A stretch of 64,000 nt of DNA from Acanthaster planci (lineage: Eukaryota; Echinodermata; Asteroidea; Valvatida; Acanthasteridae), in the NCBI RefSeq assembly GCF_001949145.1, contig NW_019091564.1:172728-236727 (forward strand), written 5' to 3'. Below, in pieces: positions 19,067 through 31,000 of the stretch. The notes below the pieces were generated by a model, which saw only the letters and a program-made list of their open reading frames with translations, was not told the DNA's origin and did no database searches. The position numbers and the translations under genes are program-made. Each line of letters opens with the position of its first letter. The stretch's first letter is position 1.

Positions 19067-22000
19067 GCAAGTATGCATTTTCCTCCTTTTGTAAATGAAG
19101 GGGCACCCCAGACGGATCCGGAAATACATTTTCGGGGGGGGCTTGTTTTTCGGGAGCCACAAATTTCGAATTTATTCATTTAACCTTTAGCCTTTCTGTG
19201 GAGTGTTGCTACATTTAGGGGCTTTCTTTTTACAAGAAGGAAAAAGAAATAGACCAACAAATTAGCCTTTTCCTCGTGGTAAAGAAAAGATTGAAGGAGT
19301 GGGCCCTGTTGCGCCAGCTGGACCTGCCTAGCCTTATAGGGGGCACTACAGACTTTACAACGTTTGCAGCATACTGTGACTGGGCAGGGGCGGATCCAGG
19401 AATTTTTCCGGGGACGGTTCAGGCCGGACATTTTTCTTGACACTCATTTTGCGGACAAGTGGAAGCGATGATTAAGCATTACATGACTCACATTTTTTAA
19501 AATGATGATAATTTAACAATAATTTATTCATTTATAAAGAACAAATTTCATATAGGTATGTTCAAATGCGCTGTACAAGAAGAGATTAAGCGTGGAACAG
19601 CGGATACATTTAAACATAGTTGAGCCGATGGCATACAAGGGCGCCTCGGGCAGCCGCCAAACGACCCACATTCACCAACATCAGTAAAGGGGAGACAATA
19701 AGAAGCAGTTACAGTTTTAGAGGTGGGAGGAAAACCCCAGAGGAATATTCTGGGTAAAACCCACGGAGTCAGGTAGGGACTGAAAACCCAATCCACGTGT
19801 GGACCGGGCCGGGAATCGAACTCGGGACCACAGATGTGGAAGGCGAGGAAAGAACTGTCTTGCCAACCAGACTCCCCTAGATGATATCGGTGCATTCACC
19901 ATTGTTGTACTCTTTACTTATGCTTTATGTTTTCCCCATTTGTTTTTTTACCCTTTTGTGTCTCAGAGTAAGAGGGTTTTGGGGTCGAACCCCCCCCCGG
20001 ACCTGCGCCTGCTGCTGATCGTGCCCACGCATGTCCCAATAATGCCCATGCGCTTTTCCTGATCATGTTTGCTGACCAATGTAATTATGCCCGACTCACG
20101 ATGTCCATAGGTTCATTATGTCCGGCTGATTGCGTGCGGTGGTCTATTGCATCTAGCCCATCCGATAGTTATTCACAGAACCCTTGTCTCTCGTCATCGT
20201 GCATTCATTTATGGAACCCATTTTGTCCGGGCAACCTAGTATGCCACGCCCACTGAATTGCAGGGGCCCATTTTGCCCGAATTATAGTGCGTCAGCTGGC
20301 CCACCATGTCCGTCCCATAATTTATCTTATAAATCGGCCTTTTTTATGACCCCACAGCTGCGGGCCATTCCACCCTCCTCCCAAGGCTCTTGGTTTTCCA
20401 GACACCAACCAAGCTGAGCAAAAACATAAAATAAATTTTCATTCCACGTTCACCTGATGGAGCTTTAATTCAATCCGACAAAGGATTTTAAGTGTTACAA
20501 TCGTTTTAGTTCACGCTAGTCGTGCTCTGCATATTTTGGACTACACCTGCCCAAAAGATCTGAATGGTCCTATTTCCATAGCATTTGCCTCAAAATGACT
20601 GAGAGATATTCCCTGGGAATAGATTGAAAGAATCACCACTAGTCCTGAGCATGTCCCATATCGTTATGCTTAATAAAGTCTAACAACAAGGTTTTAACCC
20701 AGACATGTACATTTTACATGTAAAGAGTTCTAACATTGACAGAGGCAATTTGCCAAACAGATACCAGACGCATAAGGGATCCCAGGGGACCAGTTATTTG
20801 CCAAGGGACCATGGATATCCATACAAGTAGATTCATAGTCCACTGTCATAGTCCACTGTCTTTTCATAATGAATGCAGTGCGACGGAGGAACGGCAACGG
20901 ATGTTATGTATCGGGAACTGTACGACACCTCAACGACCAAGATAATGGTCCTCGGCGGCGGATGCTCCGTTGTTACAGAGCCCACGGCACAAGCGTCTCA
21001 TCACTGGAACCTCATACAAGTAACGGCTAACTTAAACTAGCCATCTGAATTTACCTCTGGCAGGAAAAAATTATTTTGAGAGTTTAATACGGCCGTTTCA
21101 CATTAGTGCGCCTCCAAGAGATACAACGCGTTGGCCAATCACAATGCGCGAAATTTGTCGACCCAATGCGCGTTTGGAAAGGGTCGACAAATTTTGCGCC
21201 TTATGATTGGCCAACGTGTTGCAAATTCTTGGTGGCGCACTATTGTGAATCGCTTGTATTGGGATGTTTCATTAAAAAAAGAAAAGAAAAAATGCCACCG
21301 CAGGTAAACACACTCATGTCAAACCACAGTACTTTGTATGTTTACCCGCGATTGTGCGTCGAGACCGTATTATTTACATATCGAAGGTAGCTCACGTATA
21401 CCGCTCCAACTGTACGGTTTTTCGATCCACAAACGAGGTGGATACAGATTTGCAGGTTAGGATGCGTTGTCACGCTTAAGGTTATGTTTTCAACAGGAAT
21501 CGAAAGACATGGCCCGGACTGTCACTATACCACGCCTTTGGGGCAAGTAATCTTTTGAGTATAAAATTTCCCGTACGTGTTTCGGGAAAAGGTTTAATTA
21601 AAGAAAACGCATAGGCCCAGTTTTAAAAAGTGTTGAGCAAAATAGTATTAAATTTTGTACATAAATAATTATTATGATGGAATGGGAACCTCGATGACTA
21701 AGTCTGAAAGGGAAGGGAAAGATGATGAAAAGTGAAACCAGGTTCTCCAAAAAAGACAGTGTACTCTGCTGTGTATTGGGCCTGTTTGTATCACGGGAAT
21801 CCATTCATCGTTGGTTCACATACACCAAAACCCGCCTAATCGGGAGGGCGCGAACCAGCGATAGGGTACACCGATCGAGATCTACAATCCTAGCCAAATC
21901 TCCTTGAGCCCCAAATCCCCAGGCTCCCTCTCAATGTTGGGTCTCAATGAGTAATGTTCGCTCCTACCCGAGATGACAACATTGACTGGGGGACTGGGGG

Positions 22001-25000
22001 ACCTGCAAAGGGTATGGCTATCGACATGGTGTCCCAACACTTTTGTCCAGGATTGTCTGGGTTTCTACGTGCCTAGTGTTATGTGTATCCGGCGAGGTAC
22101 TATTTCTTTACATCTTTGGACATCGTCGATTGGGCAATAGAATTTAAGGACTCCAGGTCTAAACTCTGTTAACTTAATTTGGCAACAAGATGAAGTCTAA
22201 GGGACACTGAGCTAATCGTGCATAAAATGTTTGTGAAATGCTGGGCAATGATTGCATGTACACTTTCTTCGCTTTCACCGAACAGAGCGGGTAACATGCC
22301 CTCACAAATGCGGCGCGCGCGATATACAGAATGACAACGGTGAGCCACAACACATCGTTACAGAATTTGAGTCTGCCCTTTCCTTTCTTTTGGGGCTCTT
22401 GATGGATCATCGTTGCATTTTTCGAGCCAATAACGGAATGATGAAAAAGGAAAAACCCCACAAGATTATCAGTTGTTTCTGTACCAGAATGGGCCTTTCA
22501 AAATCAGAAACGCTTCAATTTTGGACCCATAACTGTTATGGGACGAAATGCCACGGTGTATCGTAATACGTTGAACCCCTACTTGTACAATTTGTCCAAT
22601 GATATACCTTCTGTTCAACCGCCGGCTGCCATGTTTTGTTTTCCAGGGACAACGACGGAAAGCATACGCAAAACCACCCGGTAGTACGATGCACAGTCAC
22701 ATACACTGACGACTCTGAACCAATTCAGACTGAGTTTATACGTGCCTATTATGTGTATCCGGCGAGGTTTTCCTAACTTTACACCCCTAGACATTGTCAA
22801 TAGGACTGTGATGGATTTCGTTATGTAGGCTTAAATCTGTCTACTGTTTGTCCCTGACACTTAAAGCTTGAATGGACACACAATCTCCTCTTCATCACCT
22901 TATTGCGACTAATGTGTGTAATCTTAAATTCACCAGATCAGATCAGCAGTAAAGATTCAACTGTTTATACGTCACATGTCTGGTCTCTGAAACAAGATAA
23001 TTCTCTCAATATAAGAATTTAACCGGGGAGTTGGGATCTGCAAAGGGTATGATGGTTATACACCATTTCAACCCAAGTGACTGGATTGCACTGAATGTGA
23101 ACAATACTACCACACGTGGACCGCCTTGGCCACGGTGATCGCGTATTCTTACAGGCAGCTTCAACCACGTGCAAGCACTCGTGGGAACACTGCATGTTTG
23201 ACTACCGTAACATGGGGTAACTTTGATCGGCGGGACCACTAGAGGGTTTGAAACGTTGTTTTTCTCTCAAACATACAGTGGATGCAGACGTATTTAGTAT
23301 CATTTTATCCAGAAATATCATAGTCATTCATTATGTAACATCTTCGTTGTTTGTGGTAACCATTTATATTTTGATTTTCATGCCCCGTTTTGATGAAGAC
23401 CAAAAAACGAAAGGTGGCCAATGTTTCCCCAAACCCAGGGTAACTTTGGTCACCGCTTTTTTAAGCCTCAAGACACCAATAAATTTTGAAATTCCTTTTT
23501 TTCAGCATCGACGTTAAGATGAGTATCACAATGCTCTGAAAAGAAGGGAAGTTGATTGAAGAAATGATAACATACATGTAAAAAAAAATGGCCCAAAGTT
23601 ACCCCATTTACGGTAGTTTATCTTGAATAGGTAGATTAATTACCACCACAACACTATGCACTCATTACCATCACAAAACAGGTACAGCACGATCGTGACA
23701 TCACAAGAAAAAGGTCTATATTAACATGTGTCCCGAGAAGCTTGTCCAGGGCTGTAGATCCGTTTGAAACAACCAGGCCCTCTATTAACTACAGTCATGC
23801 ACGCGCACGTTCTACTTGTTAAGGGCAGTGGCGCTCGGGGGATATCAGAGTGTGTTTTTTTTTTCTTTCTGAAAACCGACGACAGAAAGTACACCGACAT
23901 AGCTCTGAAATAGCCGTGGCGCATCCGGGTGGGGGGGGCGGGTAGCATCATGAGATATTTAGGGGTGAATTTCAATTCGGTTACCACGCCACAAAACGAC
24001 ACTGCATGATTACGGGCGCCAGTTGGTTACTCTGCCAGATTGACGCTAATCCCTTTCGCCAACAGTCACACGGCAAAACCGCGTGAGTGGGCGTGATTTT
24101 CGTTAGAACGACGTCAGACAGCGGCTAACGAACGGGATAGTGAGTGCGTCGATACAAAGGTGTTTGAGGTACCAACAAAATGAAAAATGAATTGGGGGCG
24201 TGGATTCACAGGATCTACATGTACAACTGATTCTCCGATGGTTTCGTATCAAGCGAATGGGATAAGCAATTCACCTCCGGCAAGCAAGGCCTGCTGGATA
24301 TGAATTTTTCCCCGTGGTACAAGAATCAAATGTCACGATGCCACATTGTGAAATCAGCATTGGGGCTCTGGGCTCATTATAACATTAGTGGAGTCATAAA
24401 AAAATCACAGGTGTTTAGTAAAGTTTTGGAGGGAAAAACTCTTAACAAGGCGACAAACTGTAAATTTTTTTTGTGCTTCTCTTGTTTTGTTTAAGCTGGC
24501 TTTCGCCTCGTCGTCCTCGGAGCTGTCGAATCGTCTCCTCTATCCTCGTTTCTTCCGCATGACGCCTCACGAATCTGTTTTCAACGTGGTCCGATTGGCT
24601 GCAATGAAGAAGTTTAACTGGAACAAAGTGGCCACGCTACACCAGTCCCGTGACCTCTTCTCTCTTGTAAGCCTCATTTCTCTGAAATTCCTTTGAAATT
24701 ATTATGAATCGACACCATTAATGTCTACCGACCCGGTAATGTGCTTGGTCATGTGACTCCCAAGTCTGTTTGCGTGCAGTCAGCAAGAGTTATATTACAT
24801 GAGTCCCCTTAATTGCACAGGTGCTGTGCCATTCAATGTGAGATTTGGAGTTTGAAATTTGAGAAAGTTTTTTGTTTGATTTTTTAAAAAAATGACATGT
24901 ACTCATTAATGCCAGTGTCATAGTCGGCTTCCTTCGACCCTTTCTCTATAGGAGCACGTCAGCCATTCGCGTTATTTCCCCTTAATGCAATATTGAAACC

Positions 25001-28000
25001 TCCCTGTTAGACCGCTCTCCAATTCAAAGTACATGTAATTTATAAGGTTATCCTACACACAAGAGACGGGTCTGTACTTTACAACTCCCGTCTACGCTAC
25101 GAACAGTAAAAGTTTTTCGTGGCCAAAGTGCTGTGTCTCATATTCAGCCTAGGAAACCAAATCGAGAGCCTACTGCTTCCCGAATAAGAACCCATAAAAA
25201 AGAAAGGAAAAATACAACTCGTAACGTCCACGCGTGATTTCCAGCTGGGGGGAGAGAGGGCTCAATTTTCTTAGCACGTAGCGGAAGCTCCTTTGGTCGG
25301 AGCTGAACTTCGCGGCTCTTTTCACCTGATAACAGGGTGCTTCTGCTTGAGGTGGATACCCATAGACACAGGTGAATATCCTTCATTTGTAGTTGTCAAA
25401 GAGTAACAAAACAAATTATCGTTGAAAGCATCCTTGGTTTAAAGATGGCTATGGGACAAAACTCTTTCTTGCAAACTGTCATTTTGCAGAAATGACAGGA
25501 AAGAGGTCTAACCAACAATGTGTCTAAAGACGCCTTTTTTGAGAACGAGCCAGTTTAAATTTCGAAAAAGCAAGGTCGTTCGGAAACAAGCCACACGTGC
25601 GAGCCTGCCTAGGGCCGCGCCGATAGGGAAGACCTCGCCTGCGCGTCCAACTGACATTGCATCTAGTAATAAAACTCCTGAAGCTATTTGTCGGTTGTAA
25701 ATGGATTCCTTTATGTTCTTTATTTGGGCTATAAATAGACTAAATAAAAAATAGTGTGGTTTTAACCTTCGAAAGGGAAACTAATGAAAGTTGTCATTTG
25801 ATAGTTTTGTTTTTCCTCCCTCGTGCATTTCTCACCAGCAAGACCTTCAAAGTGCTAAATTATTCCAGATCGAAAACATAATCAAAGTAGCACATCATAC
25901 TACACCTGTCTGCAAACAGTAATTTTTCGTAACAAGAGTGCCGTGTCTCATTTTCAGCCTGGGAAACCAAAGAGCTGATAATGCATCCCGAAATGTGCTT
26001 AAACGACAATGGAAAAGGAGTTGAAAATATCTGGCCATTGGTGAATTCAGTTGCAGTCAAATCTCTAAACCAATGGGGTTGGAAAAATTGAAGTTCTTCA
26101 CTTGTAATTTTTAATATTATTCACAGGGAACCATATTCGGCGATATTCCCTGCATCTATCTTATTCAATGTGATTTGTGGGCCGTTGCCAGACTATTTTG
26201 GGTGCTTTTGGCTTCACTTCCATTTTTTTTTTAAAACGTTGCTTAAAACATTTAGACATCATAAATCACAATTTTTTTAATTATTCATCATTGTAAATGA
26301 AATTATTCTGTAATTAACATTCACTTCATTCCTTTCATTTTTTTCGGTTCCCAAAATAAAAAGAAGCTACCCTCGCTTTCAATTCAATCTTCACGACTTT
26401 TGAAAATAAGGTAAATTTGATTAAGTGTACCCACAAATTTGATTGTCGGGTTATTACATTTGTGTGCAAAGAGCTAAAATTGAACCATCTTTCTATTAAT
26501 GCCATTCACAGTCTTAAACTGCATTCAAAATTAAGCTGAAATGAATTTGAAGATTGAGCCAGAAAACCATGCATAAAAATGCATGCTTATACGGCTGCAT
26601 TACCATCCATTTTAACTTTCTTGCGTGTGTCAAAATGGCCATATAGGTCTATAAAAAAGTGTTACCGGATGAAGTTGTCAACTTACAATACCGTAGAAAG
26701 CTTGTTTTTTTCCCGAAATAAACTATGTTTTAGTTGTTTTACTATACCTCATATACGCATTTATGGTCGAGAGCGAACTCTCACTGGTCCGTTCTTCATC
26801 ACGTGACAAGGATCCGCACATACGTCAAATGTACTATTGCACAGGACTGGTGAAGTATCACGCTCGATCGTCGACATGTAGCCATACCAAAGCGAATGCA
26901 TCACTTACATTCTCTAAAGTGTGTAAAAGGCATCAGTGCGAGAACCAGCACGTGAACCACGCTTGCGTTCTCCATTCGTTTGTGCAGCATTTACTGGTTC
27001 TACATGACGTCACACTTTGGTACTCCATAGAGTACTCTATAGAGTACCAAATGTGTCGCCATTTTGAAGCAGGGTTTTTTTAATCATCCCCACTATTTGG
27101 TGGTGAGAAATAAATTAAGGCAGATTATGAAAAACCTACTGGACTTCCTAACAACAAAAATGTATTAAATAGCACTCAAAAGGGGAACAATTTTGAAAAG
27201 CCACAAACACGCCGTTTTAATGTAACATTCTGCAGGAGTGTCATACAGATGTTACAGACGTACATCTGTATCATGAACATCGCCAAGATCGTTTGTTGGC
27301 TCACACGTGTTGCATACGGGCATCTTTCCCCAATTGGGCGGACATGAGTAAGGGTGGGTGCATATGCAGCAAGGTATGAGACGGAGAGAACCCCCCCCCC
27401 TGCTTTGTGTTGGTCACTGTCTTGCAGGAATCTGGGGAATTCCTTTAGGGGGATGTTTAAGTAACAATAGTCTGGAATGTGTATAGGGATTGGACATGTT
27501 CGGGGGTACCCCTCAGTCTCATTTCTTGCTGGGTATAGGTGGGTGACTGATCGAATACAAGCATAGCACTTGAATATGTATGGTGTATGGCAACACATGG
27601 TTAATAGTGCTCGGCGTCAGGGAGCCATACACTCAGTGCACGCTCACGCTAGCTTGAAACTATCCGATGCAACAGTCGACGTTACTAAATGAGGCTTTTA
27701 CAGTAAAATGTCAACATTCGGAGCGTGTAAGTAATAGGCCTATAAGTATTATTGCAACGCCTCACCCACAGATTCTGTATATTGAAACGCCGAGAGCCAG
27801 TCACATGGCATTCGCTGTTTTCGTTATTGCTTTCCAGGGCCGAAAAGAAATAGAGATATATTTAACAAAAAAGTTCTATTTCCATTGTACTTCAGACGTC
27901 TTGACTACTGACAATGTCCGGTTACAAAGTAACAATCGACCTCGCGTATTTTGGATTGCGGTCTGAGTGGGTGCATAGGAGAAAATGCTTCAATTGTTAT

Positions 28001-31000
28001 TAATGCGTTCTTGAATTAAAAAACAAAATCCACTTTTACGTTTGATGTCTATTCTATCTCTGCATTCCGACATCCGTCAAAATCCATGACACCCAAAAGT
28101 ATATATTTATGAAAGATACGGTGCCTAGCTGTCTACCGCTTTATAAGATCGAGCCTGCAAGGTCGGGTTTTTTTTTTTTGTCTCATTGCTGATAATTATG
28201 TGCCTTCCTGTTATGTCAAAGGCGGTATCTGACTTTCAACGGGACGCCAGATCTTCCGGCATAGACATTCTGGCAGCTGAGAGCTTTGTCGAAGACCCTG
28301 CTATACAACTTGAAAACATCAAGGTATGTCAACACTCTGTAGTTCAACAGTTAATGATGTCTTTTTCCTTATATTTGCAATTTATACATGTGCCCACATT
28401 TTGGAATTTCCTAGCACTTTTGGCATTTACTCTCCTGGCACTCGTAACGTTCTTACGGTTGTTTGAACATCAGCATGGTTGGCCGATACAAATTACCCTC
28501 ATCTAAATCGTCAATTTAAATCAAGATTTAAATCAACATTGTTATGGCAAGCTCTTGCATATTTTCACTCATTGGCACGTTTTTCCAGGTTTCGTGAATT
28601 TAAATGGCAAATCAATGCACTTCTCTGAGCCCGAAAGCAGACTTGTGTGACTCGTGACTGGGACTCGAGTCTGACTCAAATCACATTTTTAATGACTCGA
28701 ACTTGAGTCACTTCGACAAATTACTCGGACGTGGACTTTAAATTTCGGTCTCGGACTCAGACTCAACTTGAGTGACTCGTGACTCGGCAGAAATTACATC
28801 GTTAAGTTTTTTTCACTGAGCAAAACAGCTCCAGATGCGGCTACCGCGGTGCACACGTGGTTGTCCATATAATGATTGATCAATCGATGTAGCAAAGCAT
28901 GTACCTTGTCGTCTAAACTTGACTTTGCGTTGATGCAATGATGTGACTCGGACTTGGGCTAGGACTCGATGTTTCGTGACTCGAATACAAGTCTGACGGA
29001 GAGCAACTGCTGTATTGGAAAGTCTACTATGGCCGCACATACACGACATAATCAGAACTAATCTGGATTGACAGAGAATCATATTCAATTTGCCCGCCTG
29101 CTCATCGACGAGAAAAGGAAGAAAACAATGGCTCAGAATGTAGGATTTAAGAATGTAAGATCTTCATGTTTGTTGTTCATTCGCTTGGTAGAATGTTGGG
29201 GCCCGTATCATTATGGGCAATTTCTACAGCAACATGGCAAGACGAGTTTTCTGTGCAGCCTACCACCAACAGATGTACGGTGCCAAGTATGTCTGGATAA
29301 TACCAGGTATACAAGAAGTCATTTCTGCTCCATTTAGTTTGAAGAGATACTGTCTTGTTTACTGCTCTAAAATATGTATAAAAATTTAAATAAAGAGACG
29401 CAGTATTTCATGGATTCCATTTCTTTATGAAATTTAAACGGTTTTATCACCGAGGAAGCTAATTAATGCTTTTAAGGGTGGTTTGCGACGGGATGGTGGC
29501 GAATTCCAGACGATTCCATTGACTGTACCATCGATCAGATGGACGAGGTTACCGCCTATTCCTTTGGGGTTGCCGGAGTTTACCTTCCCGTAACAGGAAG
29601 CAGAAAGCCGTCAGTAGCAGGACTTGTAAGTCAAACGATGCTCTGCAGAGAATCTTTTTTGTTGTTGTTAAAATGTTTCATCCCATAGTCTGCCCTGAAA
29701 AAGCGAAGGACAATAGAAACGAAATGACCGCTGCCTTAGAAGTTTAATTATGGGTAATGATTGTTATTGGGTCCTGTTATAACACTAGCACACTAGTGCT
29801 TGCTCGGAAATGGAATTTATATCCTGTTAGGCCTATTGCTTTGGATATTCTCCCATGCCTTTGAACATTGCTCACTAATCAACCACCAATCTTTCAATCA
29901 GACGGCAGATACGTATACAGAGGCTCTGCAGGCTTTTGCGGGAGACGAAGCTGAGGTTCTGGAAGTGTACAGTACCCTTGGGTACGACTCGGTTTGGAGC
30001 GTCGCCTTAGCTCTCGAAGAAGTGGACAGTCAGCTTCGAGATTTGGGTATACTTTCTAATACACGTTCCACAAGTAGGTCACGGCACCGTTTGCGAACAT
30101 TAGTGATTGAAAAATTGTAATTTCAGCACCTGTTGGAGGTATTAGCCTTCGATGAGTTGCCTTTTTTTCTTGCTTTTGATAAGCTGAAGAACAACATTGT
30201 GCTTAGCATTGGGAAGCATTATGGTCGAAAACATTTGCGACGGCTCTGTGTACAGTGAAATAAAGGGCTCGTGATGTGCATTTTATTTCACAGCAAAAAC
30301 CGTTGTATTTAGCATTGAAAAACTTTTTTCTGAGCATTTTCTTGCTCTAGTTTGGAAACATGGGTAAACATATAGTGTATAGATGGGTATTGTTTGACAG
30401 TGCGCGCGAGCAGTGGCGCATTGGTGCCAAGAATAGAATGGATGCCACTCTTAATATCATGATTGACATTTGGACGTTGGAAGAATCCTAGGAGCGACAG
30501 ATTTAATGGATCAGCCTATTCCTTGGAGAGACATGGAAGATATCCACAGGCCATTGGGTTAGCGGATAAGATGTTTCTTATTAAGGAAAGACTGGCAGTG
30601 TGATCGCTGATTTGAATGCTTTGTACAGCTGCGATACATTTTTAGGGGCAGATCAACGTACGGGCGAATGCCAAGCAACCCTAAGCATTTCATGGTTCGG
30701 GGCCAAACGCTGCTATCAGGACTGACTACAATCTTACCGGTATCTGAGACCTTCTTAGAGGCTCTGTCGGTCCGCACATTTTTATTCTAATCAGTGTTTT
30801 AATGTATTCAGTTGTGCAGTGGCTTGCTTTTCTCTATACAAGTGTGGATCCCCCAACGAACCTCGACTTCTGCGAAGGTCTTGCATAGGCTAATTATTAT
30901 ATCGATTAATCCTAGCTGGCTTTGCTTCACTTCCGACAAACTGCCCCCAGAATTTCGAGGGATTACAATCAACGACTGAGCCAAAACCTATAATTTATAA

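Larger units (their letters stand above)
21020..24495 (+). other. GABA-B-like intron 2
   Basis: 3.5 kb with no further exon recognised; exon 2 and exon 3 join in phase 0 with continuous homology. It holds the hairpin at 21102-21246, partially duplicated blocks at 21990-22190 and 22735-22860, and a TIR element at 23201-23618. Confidence 0.7.
24667..28221 (+). other. GABA-B-like intron 3
   Basis: 3.55 kb, AT-rich, without a recognised exon. Contains a diverged direct repeat of about 65 bases (25105-25165 and 25912-25977, sharing gtgtctcat.ttcagcct.ggaaaccaa), a short palindrome at 27016-27051, and one copy of the dispersed family at 27356-27540. Confidence 0.7.

Noticed and set aside
19067-19183. 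Continuation of the GABA-B-like exon 1 frame to 19183
   Set aside because: Family sequence stops at DTK and resumes with CDGG at 20879; the rest is intron read-through.
19801-19880. tRNA gene on the minus strand
   Set aside because: Box B is good but no cloverleaf with a paired acceptor stem could be drawn; interpreted as a SINE head.
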